A stretch of DNA of 64,000 nt from Pseudomonadales bacterium. GTDB taxonomy: Bacteria; Pseudomonadota; Gammaproteobacteria; Pseudomonadales; Azotimanducaceae. Positions 49,853 to 58,532 of the stretch are shown piece by piece; the stretch's first letter is position 1, and each line of letters begins with the position of its first letter. Made by a program: the position numbers and the translations under genes. The notes beneath the pieces are model-generated. The model was not told the origin of the DNA, did no database searches, and saw nothing but the letters and a program-made list of their open reading frames with translations. The stretch covers positions 1 to 64,000 of the forward strand of contig JAJDVW010000105.1 in assembly GCA_022825925.1 (NCBI GenBank), in the 5' to 3' direction.

Positions 49853-50586
49853 GCGCGGGCGTGCGCTTCTCCTCGGTCGGCAAGCGCTTCGGCGAGCACT
49901 GGGTGTTCCGCGACCTGTCGCTGTCTCTCCCCGGCGGCGGCACCACGGCCATTGTCGGGGAGAGCGGTTGCGGCAAGACCACCCTCCTGCAACTCGTGAA
50001 CGGCGTGCTGCGTCCCACGGCGGGGCGCGTCGAGGTGTTCGGCGAAGCCGTTCCCCGGGAGGGCATCGAGACCTTCCGGCGGCGGATCGGGTACGCGGTG
50101 CAGGGCGCCGGCCTCTTCCCCCACATGACGGTGCGCGAGAACGTGACGCTGCTCGCCCGCCTGAAACGCTGGACGGGCGACGCCATCGAGGCCCGCTTCG
50201 ACGAACTCCTCGACGAGATGGGACTCGAGGCCGGCCTGGCGGGCCAGTACCCGGTGCAGCTCTCCGGCGGCCAGCAGCAGCGCGTCGGACTCTGCCGGGC
50301 GCTCATGCTCCGTCCGGACATGCTGCTGCTCGACGAGCCGTTCTCCGCGGTGGACCCGATCACCCGGGAAAGCCTCTACGACCAGTTCCTCCATGCGCGC
50401 GAACACGAGGGCGTCGACACGCTGCTCGTCACCCACGACATGGGCGAGGCGGTACGGCTTGCCGGGCATCTCGTCATCCTGGGGCCCGGCGGCGTACATC
50501 AGTCCGGCGCAACGGAGGACGTGCTCGCGCAACCCGCGAACGACTACGTGGCCCGCCTTCTCGCCACGCGCGCCGGCCCGACGTGA
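49849..50586 (+). CDS. Osmolyte-type ABC transporter ATP-binding protein
   Basis: ATPase of a betaine/choline/carnitine-type importer. The 245-aa protein has Walker A GESGCGKT, Q-loop AVQGAGLFPHMTV, signature LSGGQQQRVGLCRAL, Walker B MLLLDEPFSAVD and switch His in LLVTHDMGEA. No CBS domains are present, unlike OpuCA. It overlaps the fused permease/binding protein gene by 4 bp. Confidence 0.92.
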   Translation: MSAGVRFSSVGKRFGEHWVFRDLSLSLPGGGTTAIVGESGCGKTTLLQLVNGVLRPTAGRVEVFGEAVPREGIETFRRRIGYAVQGAGLFPHMTVRENVTLLARLKRWTGDAIEARFDELLDEMGLEAGLAGQYPVQLSGGQQQRVGLCRALMLRPDMLLLDEPFSAVDPITRESLYDQFLHAREHEGVDTLLVTHDMGEAVRLAGHLVILGPGGVHQSGATEDVLAQPANDYVARLLATRAGPT

Positions 50587-52076
50587 ACCCCTTCCGCGCC
50601 GCCGCGCTCTGCGTCTCCCTCGCCCTCGCCGCCGGGGGCGAACCTCTCGTAGTCGCCAGCAAGGACTTCAACGAGTCGTACATCCTCGGCGAGATCATGG
50701 CGCAGCTCCTCGAATCGGACGGCTTCGAGGTGGAGCGGCGTTTCGGGCTCGGCGGGACGCTGATCTGCTACGAGGCCCTGCGCACCGGCGAGATCGACCT
50801 CTACGCCGAGTACACCGGCACGCTCGCCACGGCGATCCTGAAACGCCCCGACCGTTCCGGCATCGACGCGCTCAACGACGTGTTGGCCCAGGAGGGCCTG
50901 ACGCTCCTGCCCCCCTTCGGCTTCAACAACACCTACGCCCTCGCCGTACCCCGGGCGCTCGCGCGGTCACGGGGCCTTCTGACCATCTCCGCGCTCGTCG
51001 ACCACCCGGACCTCCGCATCGCCGTCTCCCACGAGTTCCTCGAACGCGAGGACGGCTGGCCCGGGCTGTCCCGGACGTACGGCTTCGACCGTCCCATCGA
51101 CGGGATCGAGCACGGGCTCGCCTACCAGGCGCTGGAAGAGGGCACGATCGACCTCACCGACGCCTACTCGACCGACGGCGAACTGGTGCGCCATGACCTC
51201 GTCGTGCTCCGGGACGACCGGGACTTCTTCCCGCGCTACCTCGCCGCGCCCCTCGTCCGGAACGATCTCCCGCAACGGGCGAAGGACCGTCTGCGAATCG
51301 TGGCCGACACCCTGGACGACCCCGCGATGCAGGCGCTCAACGCGTCGGTGCTGTTCGAGGACGCGGACTTCGCCGCAGCCGCGGCCGGCTACCTGGACGG
51401 CATCGGCATCGAGAGCGACCATGCGGGCTCGGGCTCTGGGTCGCACTCTGGGTCGCAACAGTGGCGGCAGCTCGCGCGCAACACGCTGCGCCACCTCGAA
51501 CTCACCGTCATGGCGCTCGTCCCCGCGACGCTCGTCGGCATCGGCCTCGGGCTCCTCGTGTTCCGCATCGCCTGGCTCGCCCGCTCGGTCGTGTACGCGG
51601 CGGGGCTCCTGCAGACGATACCGTCGATCGCGCTCCTCGCCTTCATGATCCCCCTGTTCGGGATCGGCGTGACCCCGGCCATCGTCGCGCTCTTCCTGTA
51701 CTCGCTGCTGCCGATCGTGCGCAACACGGTGACGGCGCTCTCGACCATCGATCCGGTGCTGCAGCGGGTGTCGCTCGCGATGGGACTGACGCGTACGCAA
51801 CGCCTGCGGCACGTCTTCGTGCCCCTCGCCGTGCCGAGCATCCTCGCCGGTATCCGCACCGCCGCCGTCATCAGCATCGGCACCGCCACCCTCGCCGCGT
51901 TCATCGGCGCCGGGGGGCTGGGCGACCCGATCGTCACGGGCCTCGCCCTGAACGACCACGGGCTGATCCTGCAGGGCGCGCTGCCGGCGGCGCTGCTCGC
52001 GATCTTCACGGAGTTCGCGCTCGAAGGCGTCGAACGGGTGCTGTCGCCGCGCCACCTGCGCGCGGCGACGGCATGA
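50583..52076 (+). CDS. Fused substrate-binding protein/permease of an osmolyte ABC transporter
   Basis: A 497-aa fusion. Residues 1-20 form a signal sequence. Residues 21-275 form an OpuCC/ProX-type binding domain (VVASKDFNESYILGEI, YAEYTGTLATAIL). A Gly/Ser linker (SGSGSHSGSQQ) follows, then a 200-residue permease domain (RHLELTVMALVPATLVGI, EAA-like loop AMGLTRTQRLRHVFVPLA). Fusions in Gram-positives put the permease first (OpuABC); here the binding domain is N-terminal and periplasmic. GTG 50583 overlaps the ATPase gene. Likely substrate class betaine or choline. Confidence 0.9.
   Translation: MNPFRAAALCVSLALAAGGEPLVVASKDFNESYILGEIMAQLLESDGFEVERRFGLGGTLICYEALRTGEIDLYAEYTGTLATAILKRPDRSGIDALNDVLAQEGLTLLPPFGFNNTYALAVPRALARSRGLLTISALVDHPDLRIAVSHEFLEREDGWPGLSRTYGFDRPIDGIEHGLAYQALEEGTIDLTDAYSTDGELVRHDLVVLRDDRDFFPRYLAAPLVRNDLPQRAKDRLRIVADTLDDPAMQALNASVLFEDADFAAAAAGYLDGIGIESDHAGSGSGSHSGSQQWRQLARNTLRHLELTVMALVPATLVGIGLGLLVFRIAWLARSVVYAAGLLQTIPSIALLAFMIPLFGIGVTPAIVALFLYSLLPIVRNTVTALSTIDPVLQRVSLAMGLTRTQRLRHVFVPLAVPSILAGIRTAAVISIGTATLAAFIGAGGLGDPIVTGLALNDHGLILQGALPAALLAIFTEFALEGVERVLSPRHLRAATA
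51434..51457 (+). repeat. 12-bp tandem duplication in the SBP-permease linker
   Basis: CTCTGGGTCGCA at 51434-51445 is repeated exactly at 51446-51457, and a partial unit precedes it. It encodes the Gly/Ser/His spacer between the two fused domains. Confidence 0.88.
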
Positions 52077-52083
52077 CGGAGGA

Positions 52084-53139
52084 TCAGCGCCCCGCGGGAT
52101 AGCGGCGCGTCTCGCCCACGGCGAACGCCGCGAACTCCGACTCCGCGATGCCGGCCTCGGTGCGCGCGGCCGCCAGCGCGTGGGTCGGTGTCAACACGCC
52201 TTCCGCCGACAGGATAAAGGCCCCCCAGTGGATGGCCATGGACGCGGTCGCCCCGATGTCCCGGTGGATCCGGACCGCCTCCTCCGGATTCACGTGCACG
52301 GAGCGCATGAAGAAACGCGGCTCGTAGGCGCCGATCGGGATGATGCCGAGGTCGATCTCGCCGAGCCGCTCGCCGATCTCCCGGAACTGCCGGTCGTTGT
52401 AGCCGGTGTCGCCCCCGAACCAGACCTGGAAGTCGTCCCACGCGAGGCTCCACGAGGCCCAGAGCGTCGCGTTGCGGTCCGTGAGACTCCGCCCCGAGAA
52501 GTGCTGCGAAGGGGTGGCCGTCACGCGGAAGGAGCGCTCGCCCGAGGCGTGGTCCCGCCCGTCCCACCAGTCCATCTCGACGATCCGGGCGGAATCGATC
52601 CCCAGCCGCTCGAACCACCTGCGCAGGCCCAGCGGTACGTAGTACACGGGGCCGTCGCCAAGCGCACGCACGCTGGCCGCGTCGAGGTGGTCGTAGTGGT
52701 TGTGCGAGATGACCACCACGTCCACCGGCGGCAGGTCCCCCAGCGTCAGCGCGGGCCGGGTGATGCGTTTCGGGCCCGCGAAGGACAGGGGTGAGGCCCG
52801 CTCGCTGAACATCGGGTCCGTCAGCACGTTGATGCCCTGGTGCTGGATCAGCACGGTCGCATGCCCGACCCAAGTGACCGTGGCGTTCGCGCTCTCGTCC
52901 GATGCCGGGACGGGTGTCGCCAGCGGCACCCTGTCGCGGTCGGCGTCATACGTCGACCATGCGTCCGAGAAGAATCGCATCCGCACCACCCGGAGAAAGT
53001 TGCCCACCCCGCCTTGGACGGCGTCGGAGAATGGGTTGCGGAAGCCCCCGTCCGCGTGGTGCGCCGGGGTCTCGGCCGCCAGGACCGCGTTGCCGCAGGC
53101 GAGCGCCGCGACCAGGAAAGGGACCAGCGGAGCCGTCAC
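52084..53139 (-). CDS. Secreted metallo-beta-lactamase-fold hydrolase (NAPE-PLD-like)
   Basis: Binuclear zinc hydrolase with the MBL motif SHNHYDHLD, flanked by TWVGHATVLIQ and WFGGDTGYNDRQF and the downstream IHWGAF His. This arrangement is that of N-acylphosphatidylethanolamine phospholipase D-like proteins. The 351-aa protein has a signal peptide (about residues 1-22). GTG 53139 overlaps the TetR gene by 4 bp, so the two form an operon. The true substrate is unknown; a phospholipid or an acyl lactone would fit the fold. Confidence 0.88.
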   Translation of the reverse strand: MTAPLVPFLVAALACGNAVLAAETPAHHADGGFRNPFSDAVQGGVGNFLRVVRMRFFSDAWSTYDADRDRVPLATPVPASDESANATVTWVGHATVLIQHQGINVLTDPMFSERASPLSFAGPKRITRPALTLGDLPPVDVVVISHNHYDHLDAASVRALGDGPVYYVPLGLRRWFERLGIDSARIVEMDWWDGRDHASGERSFRVTATPSQHFSGRSLTDRNATLWASWSLAWDDFQVWFGGDTGYNDRQFREIGERLGEIDLGIIPIGAYEPRFFMRSVHVNPEEAVRIHRDIGATASMAIHWGAFILSAEGVLTPTHALAAARTEAGIAESEFAAFAVGETRRYPAGR

Positions 53140-53732
53140 GCGCCCTCCTCCGCCAGCAGGAGCACTCCGGCCTTCAGGGCTGCGAGGAGCCGGTCGAGGT
53201 CTTCGCGGGATGCCGCGCCGTACTTGAAACCCATGACGGACGTCACGGTGAAGTAGGCCGCGTCGGCCACCGTCAGGCCGTGGCGGGCCATCGCCGACGC
53301 GTGGCCCGCGAGGACTTCCCGCACGAGCGTTTCGTGGCGGCGGTGCGACTCGGCGATGGCGCCGCGACCCGCCTCGTTGTGTCCGCCGAGCAGGTCCTCC
53401 GCATCGCCGGCGTCCTCCAGCAACTCGAACGAACGCACCACCGTACCCTCGAAATACGCATCCAGGCGCTCCGACAGCGAGCCGCAGCGGGTCAGGGCGT
53501 CCCGTACGCCGTCGAGGTTGCGTTCGGTGACGTGCAGGATGGAGCGCACGATCAGCTCGTCCCTGGTCCCGAAGAGATCGTAGAGGGTCTGCCTGGATAC
53601 CCCTGCCTCGGCGGCGACATCGGCCATCGAGGTCTTGCGCGCCCCAAAGCGCACGAACGTCCGGATGGCCGCTTCGACTAGCTGGTCCCTGCGGTCTGTC
53701 ACGCCGTCGTCGGCAGCAGTCTCGATGGGCAT
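53136..53732 (-). CDS. TetR family transcriptional regulator
   Basis: The 198-aa protein has an N-terminal TetR helix-turn-helix (residues about 18-62: FVRFGARKTSMADVAAEAG, VSRQTLYDLFG) and a variable ligand domain. The start could be ATG 53732 or GTG 53702; a TAGAAT close to 53732 makes the latter worth considering. It heads an operon with the hydrolase and is divergent from the SDR gene, with a palindromic operator candidate between them. It probably represses one or both promoters; ligand unknown. Confidence 0.9.
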   Translation of the reverse strand: MPIETAADDGVTDRRDQLVEAAIRTFVRFGARKTSMADVAAEAGVSRQTLYDLFGTRDELIVRSILHVTERNLDGVRDALTRCGSLSERLDAYFEGTVVRSFELLEDAGDAEDLLGGHNEAGRGAIAESHRRHETLVREVLAGHASAMARHGLTVADAAYFTVTSVMGFKYGAASREDLDRLLAALKAGVLLLAEEGA

Positions 53733-53783
53733 CGATTCTATCGGGCGGAACCGCTTGACACGAACTGGAAGGCTACCCGAAAC

Positions 53784-53813
53784 TTACAACTTTACAAACA
53801 TTGACCTTTTGTA
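53784..53813. promoter_or_regulatory. AT-rich operator candidate between tetR and SDR genes
   Basis: TACAAA (53793-53798), 9 bp, TTTGTA (53808-53813) is a perfect 21-bp dyad. TTACAA is also directly repeated at 53784 and 53792. It overlaps a possible SDR promoter (TTTACA 53791-53796, TATAGC 53812-53817). A TTGACA at 53755-53760 may be part of another promoter. The region is strikingly AT-rich for this genome. Confidence 0.6.
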
Positions 53814-53834
53814 TAGCCGTCGAGGAGGAAGCGG

Positions 53835-54680
53835 GTGTCGGATCGCAGGACGGTACTCATCACGGGCTGCTCGACCGGAATCGGCCGGGCGACCGCACGA
53901 ACGTTCCAGCGCCGCGGCTGGAGCGTGATCGCCTCGATGCGCCGGCCGGAGCGGGAGCGCGAACTGAAGGCGCTCGACCACGTCCTGGTGACCCGGCTCG
54001 ACGTCACGGACCCCGAGAGCATCGTCGAGGCGATACGGGCCGGCCAGGACCGCTTTGGCCGCCTCGACTGCCTGGTGAACAACGCGGGTTTCGGCGGCCA
54101 CGCGCTGCTCGAACAGTCGACGGACGAGATGGTCCGCGGCATGTACGAGACGAACGTGTTCGGCGCGATCAACGCGACGCGCGAAGTGCTGCCGATCCTG
54201 CGCCGGCGGAACGGTGGGAGCGTGATCAACGTGACCTCCATGGGCGGCCTGATGGGACTGCCCCTCGATTCCGTCTACTGCTCGACCAAGTTCGCGATGG
54301 AGGGGTTCACCGAGGCGCTGGCCCTGGAATGCCGACCGCTTGGCATCCGGGTCAGTAGCGTCGCTCCCGGTGCTTACCTGACGACCGCGTTCCAGGCGAA
54401 CACCGTGGACGCGCTGGATTCCGGCGCGCCGGAGCTGGCGGCGTACGCCCGCCGGCTGCGCGCCCACGTGCAGCGCGCGGTCTCGAGCGGTGGCGGGACC
54501 ACCGCGGATCCGGCCGAGGTGGCCGACGTCATCTACCGGTGCGCCACCTCGGACATGCCGGTGCGCAACTCCGTGGGCCGGGATGCGGAGATGTTGATGG
54601 GCTTGATGGGCAAGGGTTCGAGGCAGGCATTCGTCGATCAGGTCGCCGCGATGCTGCTGCCGCCGGCGGAGGAGGAGTGA
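53835..54680 (+). CDS. Short-chain dehydrogenase/reductase
   Basis: Classical SDR, NAD(P)-dependent oxidoreductase. The 281-aa protein has TGCSTGIG (cofactor loop), LVNNAGFGG, the catalytic Ser in NVTSMGG and YCSTK. Position after the cofactor strand (SMRRPER) suggests NADPH. GTG 53835 with AGGAGG upstream. Translationally coupled to the SRPBCC gene (TGATG). The likely role is reduction of a hydrophobic ketone or aldehyde; substrate not determinable. Confidence 0.92.
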   Translation: MSDRRTVLITGCSTGIGRATARTFQRRGWSVIASMRRPERERELKALDHVLVTRLDVTDPESIVEAIRAGQDRFGRLDCLVNNAGFGGHALLEQSTDEMVRGMYETNVFGAINATREVLPILRRRNGGSVINVTSMGGLMGLPLDSVYCSTKFAMEGFTEALALECRPLGIRVSSVAPGAYLTTAFQANTVDALDSGAPELAAYARRLRAHVQRAVSSGGGTTADPAEVADVIYRCATSDMPVRNSVGRDAEMLMGLMGKGSRQAFVDQVAAMLLPPAEEE

Positions 54681-55159
54681 TGTCGAGATGGTTGATCGGG
54701 GCGGTCGCGCTCCTCGTCGCAGTCGGCGTACTGGCGTTGACGGGCGCCAAGTCCGTGCACGCCGAGCGTGTCATTCCGCATCCGCCCGAGGCGATCTGGG
54801 CCGTGCTCATGGATGCGGACGGATACGGAGACTGGAATACGGTCCTCGTACATGCCGAGGGGGCGTTCGAGGAAGGGCGCACCATGCGCTACCGGATGCG
54901 AACGGGGGACGGCGGCGCGACGCCCGTGGAGTCTGTGGTCACGAGGCTCGTCGACGGGCGGGAGATCCACCAGTTCGGCGGGACGCGCGGCGTCCTCACG
55001 TTCGAGCACACGTGGCGCCTCGAGCCGGCGCCCGGCGGCACGCGGGCGATCCAGCACGAGGAGTACCGGGGCATCGGCGTGTGGTTCTGGGACCCCGCCT
55101 GGGTGGAAGAAGCCTACCGGGACGGGCTCGCGGCCCTGGAGGAACGCTTGCGGGGGTAG
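54680..55159 (+). CDS. Membrane-anchored SRPBCC (START-like) protein
   Basis: A 159-aa protein with an N-terminal TM or signal anchor (about residues 4-22) and a START/Bet v1-like fold: IPHPPEAIWAVLMDADGYGDWN at the first helix (residues split around 32-53) and TWRLEPAPGGTRAIQ in the sheet. Such domains bind hydrophobic ligands. ATG 54680 overlaps the SDR stop. It may present or carry the SDR substrate; this is inference from coupling. Confidence 0.85.
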   Translation: MSRWLIGAVALLVAVGVLALTGAKSVHAERVIPHPPEAIWAVLMDADGYGDWNTVLVHAEGAFEEGRTMRYRMRTGDGGATPVESVVTRLVDGREIHQFGGTRGVLTFEHTWRLEPAPGGTRAIQHEEYRGIGVWFWDPAWVEEAYRDGLAALEERLRG

Positions 55160-55172
55160 GCTCGTCCCGGCG

Positions 55173-55559
55173 CTATCGCGCTATTCGTCCCAAGGGCTGC
55201 GCCATGTGCAGCAGCACGCCGGCCGGGTCCCAGATGTAGGTGACGAGGGCTCCGTAGTCCTCTTCCTGCGGAGGGTTCACCCGGGGCGGACCGCCGAAGG
55301 AACCCTCCTCGATCACCGCCTTCGCGTGCTCGTACCATGCCTGCGCGTCCTCGACGGTGACGTGCAGCATCGAGTTCTCGCACCACTGCCTGTTGTAGTA
55401 GCGCTGCAGGAAGAGCGGACAGCCGCCGAGTTCGAGTTCCGCCAGTCCATCCCGCTCCCAGTTCAGCTTCCATCCGAGGGCGACGTAGAAGTCCCGCGAG
55501 TCCTCGAAGTCCCGCGTGCCGACGAACGTCCTGATCCCCGAGACGCCGAGATTCGCCAT
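55173..55559 (-). CDS. VOC family (glyoxalase/bleomycin resistance-like) protein
   Basis: A 128-aa two-module beta-alpha-beta-beta-beta protein: GIRTFVGTRDFEDSRDFYVALGW opens the first module (residues split around 8-30) and TYIWDPAGVLLHMAQP closes the second. Metal ligands are not all obvious (H at HVTV, E near the end absent), so catalysis is uncertain. Convergent with the SRPBCC gene (13-bp gap). Function unknown. Confidence 0.82.
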   Translation of the reverse strand: MANLGVSGIRTFVGTRDFEDSRDFYVALGWKLNWERDGLAELELGGCPLFLQRYYNRQWCENSMLHVTVEDAQAWYEHAKAVIEEGSFGGPPRVNPPQEEDYGALVTYIWDPAGVLLHMAQPLGRIAR

Positions 55560-55713
55560 CGTGCCCCCGCGGGAAGCCGTGATCCGGCGGCGGAGTGTAC
55601 CCTGCCCGCTTCAGTTCCCGGCGATCCCGCGCCGCGCCGCCTTGTGATTGGCGAGCCGCTCGTCCGACAATCGCCGCCACGAACCGCACGACCGACCGGA
55701 GAGGCATTCCCGC

Positions 55714-56313
55714 TTGGCCACCATCGACTTCTACTGGGACATCGGCAGCACCAACACGTACTTCGCGTTCCACCTCATCCGCCCCATCGCGGAGAAGCAC
55801 GGCGCGGACATCGTGATGCACCCGTTCAACCTCGGCTTCGTCTTCCGCCATCACGACTACGTGCTGCAGGACGAGCCGGCGGCGAAGCTCCGGAACCGCG
55901 GCCGGGACCTGGCGCGCTGGGCGGAGAAACACGGCCTGCCGTTCCGCGTCCCGGACCGGTTTCCGATCAAGACCAGCCGACCCCTGCGCGGGGGGCTCGC
56001 GGCGCGGGAACTCGGCGCCGAGACACCGTACCTCGACGCGGTCTTCGCCCGCTACTGGGAGCGGAACGACCCGTCCATCGCCGAGGTCGCCGGGATGGAG
56101 GCGGTCGCGCGGGACATCGGTCTCGACCCCGCGGCGTTCGTCGCCCTGTGCGACGGCCCGGAGATCCGTCAAGCACTGATCGACGAGACCCGGGCGGGGC
56201 TCGACCGGGGCGTGTTCGGCGCGCCGTCGTTCTGCATCGGCGACGAACTGTTCTGGGGCAAGGACCGCATGGAGTTCATCGACGACGAGCTGGCGCGGCT
56301 GGGACGGAACTGA
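55714..56313 (+). CDS. DsbA-like 2-hydroxychromene-2-carboxylate isomerase family protein
   Basis: A 199-aa thioredoxin-fold protein of the DSBA/GST-kappa group. The N terminus IDFYWDIGSTNTYFAF replaces the usual CxxC with a Ser/Thr motif, as in HCCA isomerases, and the C-terminal FGAPSFCIGDELFWGKDRM is the glutathione/substrate signature of that family. TTG 55714 is proposed, with GGAGAGG upstream; an upstream ATG at 55648 gives an unlikely tail. The gene is 64 bp before the acyl-CoA dehydrogenase gene, consistent with an aromatic or acyl catabolic link. Confidence 0.85.
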   Translation: MATIDFYWDIGSTNTYFAFHLIRPIAEKHGADIVMHPFNLGFVFRHHDYVLQDEPAAKLRNRGRDLARWAEKHGLPFRVPDRFPIKTSRPLRGGLAARELGAETPYLDAVFARYWERNDPSIAEVAGMEAVARDIGLDPAAFVALCDGPEIRQALIDETRAGLDRGVFGAPSFCIGDELFWGKDRMEFIDDELARLGRN

Positions 56314-56377
56314 CCGCCGCCGGCCGCATGGGCCACAATCAACGAATCGCAACGAGTCGCAACAGGGGACAGCCGAC

Positions 56378-57607
56378 ATGATCGATTTCGAGATACCGGA
56401 AGACGCCAGGGCCGTGCGCAACAAGGTCCGCGAATTCGTGCAGGAGGAATGTCACCCCGCCGAGGAAGTCTGCACGGCGGACAACTTCGACGAGGTGCTC
56501 GCCGGACTGCGGGAGAAGGCGCGCGCCCAGGGCCTGTGGTGTCCGTTCGTTCCCGTGGAGGAGGGCGGCATGGGACTGCGGCCGCTGGCCAACGCGCTCG
56601 TGCAGATGGAGCTCGGCGAGAGCTTCCTCGGCGCCCTCGCCCTCAACACCCAGGGTCCCGACGACGCCACCATGCTCACGCTCATCGAGCACGGCACGGA
56701 CGAGCAGAAGGAGAAGTACCTGAAGCCACTGCTGAACGGCGAGAAACGCATCTGCTACTCGATGACGGAGAAGGCGGCCGGCGCGGACGCCACCGGCATG
56801 CAGACATCGGCGGTCCTCGACGGCGACGAATGGGTCCTGAACGGCGAGAAGTGGTTCAGCTCGTCCGCCAGCGTCGCCGACATCGCGCTGGTGATGGCCA
56901 AGACCGACCCGGACGCACCGCGCCACGAACGCTACAGCACGTTCCTCGTCGAGCTGCCGAACCCGGGCTACCAGATCCTGCGCAACATCGAGACGATGCA
57001 GCCGCACACGGAGCTCGGGCTGAAGCTCGGGGGCTCCCACTCGGAGATCCGTATCGACAACCTGCGCGTGCCCCGGGACAGCATCCTCGGCGGTCGCGGG
57101 CAGGGCTTCAACATGGGCCAGCACCGTCTCGCGTACGGCCGGCTGCGCCACGGGATGCACAACGTGGCCATGGCGCAGCGCGCCCTGGACCTCGCGACGG
57201 CGCACGTGGTCAAGCGCGAGACCTTCGGCGAGCGGCTCGCCGACCGCCAGGGCGTGCGCTGGATGCTCGCGGACTGCGCGGCGGAGATCTACAAGGCGCG
57301 GCTGATGCTGCTGCACGTCGCCTACAAGGCGGAGAGGGGCATGGACCTGCGGCAGGAGAACGGCATCGCCAAGGTGTTCCTGGCCAACATGGTCCACCAG
57401 GTGGTCGACACGGCCCTGCAGCTCCACGGCGCGCTCGGCTACAGCCACGACACGCCCCTCGCCCGCTGGTACACGGGCATCCGCTCGCAGCGCCTGGTCG
57501 ACGGCCCGGACGAGGTCCATCGCTGGCGCACCGGGGCGCACGTCGTGAAGGCCTTCGAGAAGCACGGCACGACGGCCTCGGCCTGCGGAGGGGAGCTGTT
57601 CGACTAG
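56378..57607 (+). CDS. Acyl-CoA dehydrogenase (ACAD10/11-like)
   Basis: FAD enzyme for the first step of acyl-CoA beta-oxidation. The 409-aa protein has YSMTEKAAGADATGM (FAD-binding Thr), a mid-domain beta barrel (LNGEKWFSSSASVADIALV), the helical C-terminal RETFGERLADRQGVRWMLAD and QLHGALGYSHDTPL. It ends RLVDGPDEVHRW, the Asp-rich variant seen in ACAD10/11-type enzymes instead of EGT. ATG 56378. Its length and motif fit enzymes for unusual or hydroxylated acyl-CoAs, but the substrate is unknown. Confidence 0.92.
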   Translation: MIDFEIPEDARAVRNKVREFVQEECHPAEEVCTADNFDEVLAGLREKARAQGLWCPFVPVEEGGMGLRPLANALVQMELGESFLGALALNTQGPDDATMLTLIEHGTDEQKEKYLKPLLNGEKRICYSMTEKAAGADATGMQTSAVLDGDEWVLNGEKWFSSSASVADIALVMAKTDPDAPRHERYSTFLVELPNPGYQILRNIETMQPHTELGLKLGGSHSEIRIDNLRVPRDSILGGRGQGFNMGQHRLAYGRLRHGMHNVAMAQRALDLATAHVVKRETFGERLADRQGVRWMLADCAAEIYKARLMLLHVAYKAERGMDLRQENGIAKVFLANMVHQVVDTALQLHGALGYSHDTPLARWYTGIRSQRLVDGPDEVHRWRTGAHVVKAFEKHGTTASACGGELFD

Positions 57608-57915
57608 CCCCCATTTCTCACCAGGGGCCGCGATGATCGGCGAGGACTTTGGCCCCTGTGCGGTACACAGGGGCCAAAAGACCGTCGAGGAGGCGGCCGG
57701 CGCAGTCCGTCTCCGCGTCACGGCCCGACAGTTCGAGAAACCTGATGAGATCCAATCACCTCCACGCATGTCCAAGCGACCTGGGTACTCGCGGGCGCCG
57801 ATCATGCCAGCACGACGGCGCCGTACCGGCCTGCGCTCCCGAACCTCCGCCCGGTGCGGTCCCGTCATCGTGGTAGATTGACCGCTTGCGGGCAGGCGAC
57901 GGTCAGGGGGAGTTC
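57608..57915. other. Intergenic region with a strong hairpin
   Basis: About 308 bp without a supported gene. A perfect 13-bp stem TTTGGCCCCTGTG (57648-57660) / CACAGGGGCCAAA (57666-57678) with loop CGGTA lies 40 bp after the dehydrogenase stop. No T-run follows on either strand, so it is an atypical terminator or mRNA-end stabiliser. The rest shows no promoter I can support. Confidence 0.6.
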
Positions 57916-58239
57916 ATGGGCTTCGTCACCAGGGCAACCAGTGGGGCCTACGGTCTGCGAAGCACTTTCTGGGTTGGAACCCTGGGCATCGCGGTCGGGG
58001 TGGCGCTCGTGACCGCGCTCGGGCTCGCCCTGGAAGCAGCTCCCCGGTTGTGGATCGCGCTCGCGACCGCCGCGGTTTCGTTGCTCGTCGTCGCCTACGC
58101 GCTCTTCGTCCTGGTCGCCGTCTGGAGCGCGGCCGCCCAGTACGAGGGACCGTCGGTCCCGGCACGCCTGGCCATCGTCATCGGCCTTGCGGGCGTGATC
58201 TGTGCGGTTGTCGCTGCGAGCCTGGCGGTCACCGTGTAG
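57916..58239 (+). CDS. Small membrane protein, three TM helices, unknown
   Basis: A 107-aa protein with three hydrophobic helices (about residues 18-40, 45-70, 80-105) and no charged or catalytic motif. ATG 57916 follows GGGGGAG. It does not match any family I recognise. It lies 290 bp before the repeat-protein gene, so it may be independent of that cluster. Confidence 0.55.
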   Translation: MGFVTRATSGAYGLRSTFWVGTLGIAVGVALVTALGLALEAAPRLWIALATAAVSLLVVAYALFVLVAVWSAAAQYEGPSVPARLAIVIGLAGVICAVVAASLAVTV

Positions 58240-58532
58240 CGCCCCGGCACCTCCCCAACGTCCTGATCCAGAAGGGGACACTCCCGCTTTGCGTTGCCCG
58301 ACGTTGCCCGTTGTCCCGCTTGCAGCCGACCTGCCGATGGTGCAGGCTGGACGCTGCGTAGCGCGCTTGGGCTTCGCCCGGGCGCAGGGGGGTGCGATGC
58401 GACGACGGGGCGTCCCGCTCGTGCGCGGCGGGCGAGGAGACGAGAGGGCATGAGACCCGGACAACATCCATCGCACATTGCCCACGGTGCGATGCGGCGT
58501 CGAGCCCGCTCCGCCGTGTCGTGACCGCGCGC
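58240..58532. other. Intergenic region upstream of the oxygenase cluster
   Basis: About 290 bp. GTTGCCCG occurs at 58293 and 58303, and GGTGCGATGCG occurs twice further right, at 58391 and 58484, the latter just before the repeat-protein start. No convincing promoter or gene. It probably holds the promoter of the following cluster. Confidence 0.4.
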
